This document shows positions 1-5,471 of a DNA stretch of 5,594 bases, piece after piece; position 1 is the first letter of the stretch, and each line of letters opens with the position of its first letter. Made by a program: the position numbers and the translations under genes. The stretch comes from JAYEJW01 sp034716535 (lineage in GTDB: Bacteria; Pseudomonadota; Gammaproteobacteria; Chromatiales; Chromatiaceae), in the NCBI GenBank assembly GCA_034716535.1, contig JAYEJW010000603.1:1-5594 (forward strand). Reading direction: 5' to 3'. The notes beneath the pieces were generated by a model. It saw nothing but the letters and a program-made list of their open reading frames with translations. It was not told the DNA's origin and searched no databases.

Positions 1-651
1 CCGTCCCGGCGACATACCGCAAGCGTAGAGCAGGTGAATCTTGAGCCACCCGAGAAAGATAGCGACGGGATGGCGACCGCGAAAACGGCGCGACGAGGTC
101 ATCAGGGGCGGGTCCTGGATGCAGAGCGTGGGGCCGTCTGCCTCCATCCGTCGCACGAGGTCAAAGTCCTCCATCAGGGTGAGGGCCCGGATGCCGCCAA
201 TGCGCTCATAGGAAGAACGCCGGATGAAGATGCCTGAATCGCCGTAGTAGAGCCCCTTGGAACGGATCCAGGCGTAGAAGCCTTCGAGCCAGCGGTCAAA
301 GGCGTCATCGCCGTCGAAGAGCAGGCGGAAGTTGCCGCCCACGGCCTGGGGATGGCCTTCAAGTGCGCGGTTAATTGCGCTCAGACCTCCCGGCGGAAAG
401 ACCGTATCGGCGTGGAGGAAGAAAAGCACCTCGCCCCTGGCCGCCCGGACACCTGCATGGAGCTGGGTTCCCCGCCCGCGAGGCGCACTCAGGACCTGCG
501 CTCCCAGACGGCCGGCGACCTCGGCGCTCTCGTCCGCACTGCTCCCGTCGACGACAATGATCTGCGCGGGTTCGTCTTCGCGGGCGAGCCTGGGCAGGAG
601 CGATTCGAGGCCCCGTGCCTCGTTGAGAGTGGGAATGACGACAGAGATCAC
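1..651 (-). CDS. Glycosyltransferase, TIGR04283 type (family 2 fold), 3' end cut by window edge
   Basis: The frame is open from a GTG at 651 to the left edge, giving 217 residues, close to the family's usual length as I recall it, so only a few C-terminal residues should be missing. The N-terminus MISVVIPTLNE and IIVVDGSSADES (about 31-42) are the nucleotide-sugar binding strands of a GT-A glycosyltransferase. FLHADT (78-83) carries the DxD-like acidic site, GDSGIFIRR (137-145) and MEDFDLVRR (160-168) form the acceptor and catalytic region, and WLKIHLLYACGMSP near the edge matches the usual tail. TIGR04283 proteins are annotated in databases as arsenosugar-biosynthesis glycosyltransferases or as partners of selenodomain/radical SAM proteins; the real substrate here is unknown. 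The GTG is supported by GGAGG six bases upstream and by a GTGA overlap with the preceding gene's stop. It is the last visible gene of a three-gene operon. Confidence 0.9.
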   Translation of the reverse strand, partial: MISVVIPTLNEARGLESLLPRLAREDEPAQIIVVDGSSADESAEVAGRLGAQVLSAPRGRGTQLHAGVRAARGEVLFFLHADTVFPPGGLSAINRALEGHPQAVGGNFRLLFDGDDAFDRWLEGFYAWIRSKGLYYGDSGIFIRRSSYERIGGIRALTLMEDFDLVRRMEADGPTLCIQDPPLMTSSRRFRGRHPVAIFLGWLKIHLLYACGMSPGR

Positions 652-1451
652 CCGGGACCTCCGTTGCGCTCGAGCCGCGCCAACTCCTCGGGTCGGATCA
701 GGCCTAGATCCAGCAGGCTATCGGTCTGTCGGCGCCAGGACTGTTCGAGGGGCGGATGCAGGGCGCGCAGAATCCAGCCCCCGACGCCGTCGAATCGGCC
801 CCGCACCGCCACCGCACAATCCCACCAGATTGCCTTCAACCAGCGGTAGAGCGCAATGCGCTCCTCTGTATCCAGTCGTTGTAGGCCAGGCCTGCCGTAG
901 ATCCGACCGAAGGCGATATGACGCGCTTCATCGGCCAGGATCCTGCGATTGAGCTCCGCAAACAGGGGGCAGGGGAAGCGTGTTGCGAAGTAGCGCTGCA
1001 AACGCATCGCCTCGCCCTCCAGGACGACGTTGAAGGCGAGCACCAGACCCAGTGGGTCTCCCGGCCAGGACAGGCAACGTTCATAGGCGTCACGCACGCC
1101 CGACGTCACCGTGCCCTCCGTGCCGAGGCGGGCCAGGTAACGGGCGTAGAGTCTCGCGTGAAACTGCTCGTCGTCGCGTTGGACAGCGAGACACGCCTTG
1201 GCCTCCGGTTCCGGGAGAATGGCCGCCGTGTGCCCACAGGCCTTTGCCGTGGCGAGTTCGCCGTAGTGAAGATCGGCGACGATGCCAGCGTATCCCTGCA
1301 AAGGCAGCCAGAAGGGTCGCCTCGGCGTGCGCGCCCAGGAGAATGCGTCCTCCTCGACGTGCCCCCGCTTCGTTCCCTTGGCTGTGAGCTTGATGAGGCG
1401 GTCACCCAGCTGCGCCGGGGTTTGGGTTAGAGAGGACTGGGTTGGCATCAT
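648..1451 (-). CDS. Ferritin-like diiron-carboxylate protein of unknown function
   Basis: A 267-residue soluble protein with the four-helix ligand pattern of the ferritin-like superfamily: E65 in YGELATAK, E95xxH98 in DDEQFH, E145 or E147 in VLEGEA, and E175xxH178 in DEARH. The two ExxH motifs are exactly 80 residues apart. The E-to-ExxH spacing of about 30 in each half is what a two-fold diiron bundle shows. Such proteins activate O2 as oxygenases, N-oxygenases or desaturases, or store iron; the precise subfamily is not recognisable by eye, though an AurF-like or generic ferritin-like oxygenase is plausible. There is no signal peptide, so it is probably cytoplasmic. The start is ATG at 1451, which overlaps the stop of the DUF3047 gene as ATGA; the adjacent in-frame ATG at 1448 is nearly as good. 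The stop overlaps the glycosyltransferase start. A substrate shared with the glycosyltransferase is only an inference from the operon. Confidence 0.85.
   Translation of the reverse strand: MMPTQSSLTQTPAQLGDRLIKLTAKGTKRGHVEEDAFSWARTPRRPFWLPLQGYAGIVADLHYGELATAKACGHTAAILPEPEAKACLAVQRDDEQFHARLYARYLARLGTEGTVTSGVRDAYERCLSWPGDPLGLVLAFNVVLEGEAMRLQRYFATRFPCPLFAELNRRILADEARHIAFGRIYGRPGLQRLDTEERIALYRWLKAIWWDCAVAVRGRFDGVGGWILRALHPPLEQSWRRQTDSLLDLGLIRPEELARLERNGGPG
658..662 (-). promoter_or_regulatory. Ribosome binding site for the glycosyltransferase
   Basis: GGAGG on the minus strand lies six bases before the GTG at 651, inside the 3' end of the ferritin-like gene. It fixes the non-ATG start of the glycosyltransferase. 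Together with the GTGA stop/start overlap it suggests re-initiation by the same ribosomes. Confidence 0.7.
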
Positions 1452-2191
1452 ATTCCGGCTGTCTCAAACCTGAGATCGGCGACCAGGGCCGTGCTGGACC
1501 CGCCAGCATCCTCGCTGTCCGCGGAGACCGCGACATAGCGCACAGGCGGGGCGGGATAGCCAAAAGCGAGCTCGAAGTCCGCCGCGAAATCGACCTTCTC
1601 CCAATGCCATTCTCGAAGCCGCGTATCCCCGGGGCGCAGGACCACGACTGCCCCGTCCTCCGTCTCGTAAGGGCTGGGGAAGCGCTCACCCCGCCGGTGA
1701 GCTCCACCCCAAACGTACGTCAGCGTCTTTCCGGCCAGGGGAAGACCGGCGAATTCTGCAATGCCGTCTTTCAGACGGTCCCAGAGATCCCTCGTCCTCG
1801 CCGATCGGCTAAACCAGAGGTGAACGGCAGCGGGGCGGTCGTCGGCACCGGGGCGGCTCAAGTCCGCCGGCGGCAGGCTCTCCAGAACCGTCCAACGCCA
1901 GACGAGATGCGAGGCATTTCGCTCCTGCTCACGGATTCCGCGAAACAGAAAACCGACCGAGTCCTCTGTCTCGATAGCGATGACCCCATCTCCCTGTGGT
2001 CGGAATCGCGTAGGCGCTACGTCCGTCCGAAACAACAACCGCCAGCCTGCCGCGGCAAACACGTCGGGGACAAGATCGGCGTCGTCTATGCTCCAGTTGC
2101 CGTCCGAGGCGCTGGAAGTCGTGGGAGCGACCGCCAGCACGATGCAGAGGGCAAGATACGCTGTCCTCCCGTCGCCTGCTCGTCTTGCCAT
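1448..2191 (-). CDS. Exported DUF3047 family protein
   Basis: A 247-residue protein starting at ATG 2191, preceded at five bases by a weak GAGAG ribosome-binding site. Residues 1-29 look like a Sec signal peptide: an arginine-rich N-region, a hydrophobic run AYLALCIVLAVA, and a small-residue cleavage region near SSA. The body fits DUF3047: LVWRWTV (96-102), HLWFS (124-128), LTYVWGG (157-163), FPSPYE (171-176), WHWEKVDFAADFELAFG (195-211) and the acidic turn VSADSEDAG (222-230). The fold is probably beta-rich and periplasmic. The family's biochemical role is unknown. It is the first visible gene of the operon and ends in an ATGA overlap with the ferritin-like gene. The family call rests on motif memory and would be settled by a profile search. 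Confidence 0.82.
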   Translation of the reverse strand: MARRAGDGRTAYLALCIVLAVAPTTSSASDGNWSIDDADLVPDVFAAAGWRLLFRTDVAPTRFRPQGDGVIAIETEDSVGFLFRGIREQERNASHLVWRWTVLESLPPADLSRPGADDRPAAVHLWFSRSARTRDLWDRLKDGIAEFAGLPLAGKTLTYVWGGAHRRGERFPSPYETEDGAVVVLRPGDTRLREWHWEKVDFAADFELAFGYPAPPVRYVAVSADSEDAGGSSTALVADLRFETAGI

Positions 2192-2297
2192 GGTAACTCT
2201 CAGTGGATAGTCCGCCCCGCGTCTTCTGTCGTAGACCGAAGCCGCGTCCCGATCCTTTCAGGAGCCTCGTAGGGCAGCACCGATCGCGGACCGGATC
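2192..2297. other. Intergenic leader upstream of the three-gene operon
   Basis: About 105 GC-rich bases lie between the DUF3047 start and the first recognisable transposase-remnant sequence. The operon promoter would be expected here, but I see no convincing -35/-10 pair on the minus strand. Reading frames through it show no recognisable protein. Confidence 0.4.
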
Positions 2298-2567
2298 CCA
2301 ACTCCGTTGGGCTTCAAGCATGCCGTGCAACTCTGGGTCCTGTGGAAACAATACGGCGACGGCATCGAGGACGCAACGAAACTCGCGGCACTCCTCGGGA
2401 TGGTCGACGAGCGGCGCGTCAGTCTTCGTCCCGGACGAGTCGAGCCCCTTCCCGTGAAGCTAGGACCCCGGGCGTTTCCGCTGCTCAAGCAGCCCGGGCG
2501 CTAGCCGGGGGACATCCGCAAGAACGGGCACCCCGAAGAATGCGAAGTAAATGCGCGGAGAAAGTGA
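2298..2567 (+). pseudogene. C-terminal remnant of an IS4-type DDE transposase
   Basis: One frame reads GFKHAVQLWVLWKQYGDG, then RVSLRPGRVEPLPVK, then RAFPLLKQPGR, followed by a TAG at 2502-2504. It continues in the same frame as IRKNGHPEE before a TGA at 2565-2567. The order (a FKHxxQLW helix, RPGRVEPxxxK, FPLLxxPR and a terminal RKNGHPxK tail) is what I know from the C-terminal end of one group of IS4-family transposases. The catalytic DDE domain is absent upstream: a stop lies at 2232-2234 and the residues between it and 2298 match nothing. In that group the tail normally continues from PLL.KPR into GHPKK without interruption, so the TAG is an inactivating nonsense change. Conserved basic residues are also altered (LPVKLGPRAFP). 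I call it a truncated, dead fragment. The family assignment is from memory. Confidence 0.6.
2502..2504 (+). other. In-frame TAG interrupting the IS4-type remnant
   Basis: TAG directly follows the QPGR codons. The next in-frame residues, ending in RKNGHPEE, still look like the family's C-terminal tail, so this is probably a nonsense mutation and not the original stop. Confidence 0.5.
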
Positions 2568-2849
2568 CCTGATCCGCTTCCACAACTGACGGAATCGGAA
2601 AGCACAACCGCTTAAGCGAGTGCCATTCGGATCGGACCCGTTTCAACCCGCCAGGCCGGGCGCTAACGGCTAGAACGGAGTGCGGCGGGCAGACCCCTGT
2701 TCACCCAAAGAGGTTCGGCGCATCGCCATGCGACGCGACGCACGTTTTTACCTCACGCCCCGAAGTGCAACGAATCGAGACCTGATAAGCATCTAGCCGA
2801 CCCCTCATGAACATAATCACAGCTTCTCAAACCGATCCGGGATCCGGAC
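2568..2849. other. Non-coding spacer between two transposase remnants
   Basis: I find no credible gene in these roughly 280 bases. The stretch from about 2610 to 2645 follows the IS4-type tail and could be the 3' flank of the old element, but I could not identify a terminal inverted repeat or target duplication. A plus-strand TAA at 2814-2816 closes the frame upstream of the IS91-type remnant. The true junction of the two dead elements lies somewhere in this spacer. Confidence 0.45.
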
Positions 2850-3587
2850 ATGGTTGTCCAACCGCAGGGCGGGGTACGCTTCTACGCCGTCAACGAGCTG
2901 GATGCGCACGATACCGATGCGGTACAAGCGCGGGTACGCCAACGCATTCTGCGCGCTTATCAGCGACGCAGACTTATCGACAAGGACGATCGCCGGGACA
3001 TGGAGCAATCGGACTACGGCAGCGGATTCTCGCTCTATGCGACGGCATGCATCGCCGCCAATGACCGGCACGGGCTCGAGCGGCTGTTGCGCTATTGTGC
3101 TCGGCCGCTTTTCGCCTCCGAACGGATCGAAGAGCTCGATGCCCACCGCTTGATCTATCACCTGCCCAGGCCCGGCCCCGACGGGCGCACGCCGCTCATT
3201 CTCTCGCCACTGGAGCTCATCGAACGTATCGCCGCGCTGCTGCCGCCACCGCAAATACACCGGCACTGCTATTACGGGGCATTGGCCCCCAACGCGCCCT
3301 TGCGTGCCGCTGTCACCGCCCTGGAACCCGAGGCCGTAACGACACCGCCCTCGGCGCCGGTGAATCCTCCCGGCGAAAAGTCCACCTAGACACCGCATCG
3401 TTCTCCCGCCCGCTACCTTTGGGCGATGCTGCTCGCGCGTATCTACGAGGCGTGTCCCCTGACCTGCGCCAAGTGCGGGGCCGAGATGCGCATCATTGCT
3501 TTCGTTACCGAGGCGGCTCCCGTGGAGCGGATTCTGAACCACATCGGCGAGCCATTTACACCCTCAGAACCCCGAGATCCTGCTTAA
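2850..3587 (+). pseudogene. IS91-type transposase, N-terminally truncated and nonsense-interrupted
   Basis: The frame shows the C-terminal half of an IS91-group (Y2/HUH rolling-circle) transposase: GVRFYAVNELDA, RILRAYQRRRLID, SGFSLYATACIAANDR, LERLLRYCARPLF, then DGRTPLILSPLELIERI AALLPPP and the GALAPNAPLRAAVTAL segment. A TAG at 3387-3389 stops it after 179 codons. The same frame then continues RSPARYLWAMLLARIYEACP, a zinc-ribbon CxxC (3465-3476), MRIIAFVTEAAPVERILNHIGE, and a TAA at 3585-3587. Because the conserved C-terminus follows in the same frame, the lesion is a single in-frame stop and not a frameshift. The N-terminal third, with the HUH metal-binding motif, is missing: the frame is closed by a TAA at 2814-2816 and homology appears to begin near 2860. 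The element is therefore inactive. Confidence 0.88.
3387..3389 (+). other. In-frame TAG inside the IS91-type transposase
   Basis: TAG lies in the variable linker between the APNAPLRAAVTAL segment and the RSPARYLWAMLLARIYE segment, with family-like sequence in the same frame on both sides. It removes the last 65 codons, including the zinc ribbon. Confidence 0.75.
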
Positions 3588-3649
3588 TCGTTCTCCTCTT
3601 TCGAGAATTCACCTATCGGGGCCACCAAGCTCGCGCACGCGACTTAGGA

Positions 3650-3985
3650 TCAGCGGCAAATAGCCTGCTCCTCCCACATGCGGCAGGTGTTGAGGTTGCT
3701 GATTTTCGAACACACCTGCTTGCGGAAACAACCGCTGGGCTCATCCAAGTTGCAGCGGTTTCTCAGCTGACAGCTATTCAAGGAGCTTCTGACCAAGCAA
3801 TTCTCCGTACAGCTTACGCCCCAGACGCTGAACGTGTACTCGTACTCGGAACAGGAGAGCTCTCCATGCACGACACATTGCTTCGTAACCAAGGGTACCT
3901 TGGGTACGTGCTCCCACTTGCCAGCAACAGAGTGGCTAGAAAGTACCATGCCGGCTAGAACCAGGAGGATGATGTTGAATTTCAT
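3650..3985 (-). CDS. Small exported ten-cysteine protein, unrecognised
   Basis: A 111-residue product starting at ATG 3985. Residues 2-21 form a clear Sec signal peptide: a lysine, the core FNIILLVLAGMVL, and a cleavage-like SVA before GKWEH. The mature part, about 90 residues, has ten cysteines at 37, 45, 59, 63, 72, 78, 86, 92, 101 and 110, an even number that would allow five disulfides. It has no transmembrane segment after the signal and no CxxC thioredoxin or haem motif. I do not recognise the family; a secreted or periplasmic disulfide-stabilised protein (inhibitor-, toxin- or binding-like) is inferred only from the architecture. An in-frame TTG at 4030 would add 15 residues ahead of the signal peptide and is less likely. 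The Shine-Dalgarno before 3985 is weak. It lies about 100 bases downstream of the dehydrogenase in the same direction, in notably AT-rich DNA, so it may be an operon tail or have its own promoter. Confidence 0.72.
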   Translation of the reverse strand: MKFNIILLVLAGMVLSSHSVAGKWEHVPKVPLVTKQCVVHGELSCSEYEYTFSVWGVSCTENCLVRSSLNSCQLRNRCNLDEPSGCFRKQVCSKISNLNTCRMWEEQAICR

Positions 3986-4035
3986 GTTTTGATACCAGAT
4001 AGGAGTACAAAGGAGAAATAAACACCACAAAGCTA

Positions 4036-4059
4036 ATAATCTGAGAGAATACCGATTAT
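4036..4059. repeat. Short inverted repeat ATAATC/GATTAT
   Basis: A six-base inverted repeat, 4036-4041 and 4054-4059, is separated by 12 bases and overlaps the candidate -10 of the ten-cysteine gene. It could be an operator half-site pair or coincidental in AT-rich DNA. It lacks the GC stem of a terminator. Confidence 0.25.
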
Positions 4060-4082
4060 CTCATCTTATAAAGCAAATCCAA
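4055..4082 (-). promoter_or_regulatory. Possible promoter of the ten-cysteine gene
   Basis: On the minus strand, TTGGAT (4082-4077) and GATAAT (4060-4055) are separated by 16 bases, about 70 bases before the ATG. The -10 matches consensus at five of six positions, the -35 at only three. The surrounding DNA is AT-rich, which makes chance matches likely. Confidence 0.25.
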
Positions 4083-4084
4083 CG

Positions 4085-5068
4085 CTATATATCGTGGGAG
4101 ATGTTGATCACAAGGCTCCCTTTTTTGCGACCTGTATCGACATACCGGTACGCACTCGCGAGGTCGACCAGAGGATATCGTTTGTCGATTACGGCTCGAA
4201 AACTGCTTTGCTCAAACAGCGTTTTGAGGGTCTGCAAATCGGCTAAGTTTGCCTCGGCCGATCTGGTGTAAGTCGTTGCCAGAATTGCCTTACGACCACC
4301 GAATAAAGATGTCCACATCATGGGAAAAATCGTCCCAATATCGCCTGCATCAAGATAAATACCTGTTGGAGTAAGTGAATTCTTGCACCTCGAAAAAGAG
4401 AGCTTACCCACCGTATCGAAAATGATGTTGTAGGTTGACCCATTTTCAGTGAAGTTCTCCTGTCGATAGTCGATTGCGAAGTCTGCTCCCAGTGACTTTA
4501 CCAAATCAAAATTCGCGCTGCTGCATATCGCCGTAACCGTTGTTCCGAACGCCTTGGCGACTTGTATCGATGCGGTTCCCACTGAACCCGAAGCGCCATA
4601 GATTACAACATGCTGACCTTGTTGAATGCCAGCCTCGTGTTTAAGAAAGTTCAGGGCGGTTAAACCACCCTCTACCATTGCGGCCGCATCATCAAAAGTG
4701 GCATTCTTGGGCATGCTGGTCAACGCGCTGTTTTCATTCATGCGTTTGTATTGGGAATGAGCACCAAGCTTGGCTCCAGTCACTCCAAACACTTTGTCCC
4801 CGGCTTTGAACGATTTCACGCCACTTCCAATCGCTTCAATCTCGCCAGCGAGTTCTTGTCCCAGAATCGGTTTCCTAGGTTTTGTAAGGCCGAAGAACAG
4901 CCGAACAAAATATGGCTTACCTGTTCGTCCAATCACGCTTGCGGTTGTCGCTGTGGTCGCATGTACTTTGATCAAGACTTCGTTGCTGGTTGGAACAGGT
5001 TTTTCGACTTCTTGCAGTTGAAGCACATCCGGCGATCCGTACTTCGTGCATACCATTGCTTTCATCAT
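4085..5068 (-). CDS. Zinc-independent medium-chain dehydrogenase/reductase (quinone oxidoreductase-like)
   Basis: A 327-residue cytosolic NAD(P)H-dependent oxidoreductase of the MDR superfamily. The N-terminal GroES-like domain (about 1-120) shows KAMVCTKYGSPDVLQLQEVEKP, EVLIKVHATT, PILGQELAGEIEAIGSGV and GDKVFGVTG. The Rossmann domain has VVIYGASGSVG (glycine-rich loop about 158-164), QVAKAFGTTVTAICS and the LGADFAIDY segment. The C-terminus closes with KRYPLVDLASAYRYVDTGRKKGSLVI. The cysteine and histidine ligands of catalytic zinc are missing: the usual GHE site reads GQELAGE. This places it among zinc-less quinone or enone reductase-like members. The substrate is unknown. I chose ATG 5068 because AAGGAG ends eight bases before it; a TTG at 5074 is too close to that site. 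The membrane gene ends 28 bases upstream in the same direction, so the two probably form an operon. Confidence 0.93.
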   Translation of the reverse strand: MMKAMVCTKYGSPDVLQLQEVEKPVPTSNEVLIKVHATTATTASVIGRTGKPYFVRLFFGLTKPRKPILGQELAGEIEAIGSGVKSFKAGDKVFGVTGAKLGAHSQYKRMNENSALTSMPKNATFDDAAAMVEGGLTALNFLKHEAGIQQGQHVVIYGASGSVGTASIQVAKAFGTTVTAICSSANFDLVKSLGADFAIDYRQENFTENGSTYNIIFDTVGKLSFSRCKNSLTPTGIYLDAGDIGTIFPMMWTSLFGGRKAILATTYTRSAEANLADLQTLKTLFEQSSFRAVIDKRYPLVDLASAYRYVDTGRKKGSLVINISHDI

Positions 5069-5076
5069 GTCCAAAT

Positions 5077-5082
5077 CTCCTT
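5077..5082 (-). promoter_or_regulatory. Ribosome binding site of the dehydrogenase
   Basis: AAGGAG on the minus strand lies eight bases before ATG 5068. It decides in favour of ATG 5068 over the in-frame TTG at 5074 (two bases away) and the second ATG at 5065. Confidence 0.75.
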
Positions 5083-5096
5083 GTCGGTAGCACCAT

Positions 5097-5468
5097 TTAG
5101 GCAGTGTGTTCTTTCCAGCTCCATGCCAATCGGATAATCAGCAGTAGAGCGGCGATCTCAATCACAGCAAAGAAAACGTTATCAAGATCAGGCGCCCTAT
5201 TGACTCCGATAGTAATCACAAGGTGGAGTACCCCTATGAAAAGGTTGGCTAGACGGTTCGCCTTGAAACTCAGGAATTGGGTGAGCGGGATGATGAGGAG
5301 GGGAACTGCGATCATGATCCCACCAATCAGCATTAGGCCGTCTGTTACTTGAACGCCATTCACGACGCCTGTCATCACCTCTTCGAGGAACCCGGTTCGT
5401 CCAAATTCATGCAGATCACGAAAGATCATATTGAGGAAGACAAAGACCCACAGGGAGGATAACTTTGC
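5097..5468 (-). CDS. DUF6326-like four-helix membrane protein, start unclear or broken
   Basis: From ATG 5429 the product has 110 residues and three full hydrophobic segments: about 29-53 (GLMLIGGIMIAVPLLIIPL), 58-76 and 84-103. The family-like motif FKANRLANLFIGV sits between the first two. The reading frame and family resemblance extend upstream of that ATG: AKLSSLWVFVFLNMIFRDL, from 5468, supplies the first membrane helix expected in DUF6326 proteins. Just before it a TGA (5471-5469) closes the frame. An ATG at 5477 is in frame but only two codons before the TGA, and an ATG at 5472 is out of frame by one base. So either a one-base insertion or nonsense change removed the natural start, or a weak start such as CTG 5453 or ATG 5429 is used; neither has a Shine-Dalgarno. 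The coordinates cover the full open, conserved stretch. Function unknown; it sits 28 bases ahead of the dehydrogenase. Confidence 0.65.
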   Translation of the reverse strand, partial: AKLSSLWVFVFLNMIFRDLHEFGRTGFLEEVMTGVVNGVQVTDGLMLIGGIMIAVPLLIIPLTQFLSFKANRLANLFIGVLHLVITIGVNRAPDLDNVFFAVIEIAALLLIIRLAWSWKEHTA

Positions 5469-5471
5469 TCA

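Noticed and set aside
1442..2272. Plus-strand open frame of 276 codons
   Set aside because: It is the complement of the DUF3047 gene. High-GC coding DNA often leaves the opposite strand open, and the translation is low in recognisable structure.
2297..2311. Six-base stem CCCAAC/GTTGGG with a 3-base loop
   Set aside because: It sits at the left edge of the IS4-type remnant, but it is short and isolated, and no partner repeat was found at the other end.
2817..3542. Long minus-strand open frame of 241 codons
   Set aside because: It is antisense to the IS91-type transposase, whose plus-strand frame has clear family motifs. The minus-strand translation shows none.
3854..3865. 12-base perfect palindrome GGAGAGCTCTCC
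   Set aside because: It lies inside the cysteine-rich coding sequence with no second copy seen. A single short palindrome is not evidence of a site.
3889..3903. Six-base stem CCAAGG/CCTTGG with a 3-base loop
   Set aside because: It is within coding sequence, short, and not followed by a T-run, so probably coincidental.
3095..3958. Plus-strand open frame of 287 codons spanning the IS91-type remnant and the cysteine-rich gene
   Set aside because: It crosses a compositional boundary and two unrelated loci, and its translation matches neither. It is a shadow frame.
4020..4084. Integron attC-like recombination site between the lower-GC genes
   Set aside because: The genes looked cassette-like, but no core GTTRRRY or RYYYAAC pair with a folded structure was found at the gene borders.
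4751..5137. Plus-strand open frame of 128 codons
   Set aside because: It is antisense to the dehydrogenase, which has an unmistakable MDR signature and ribosome site.
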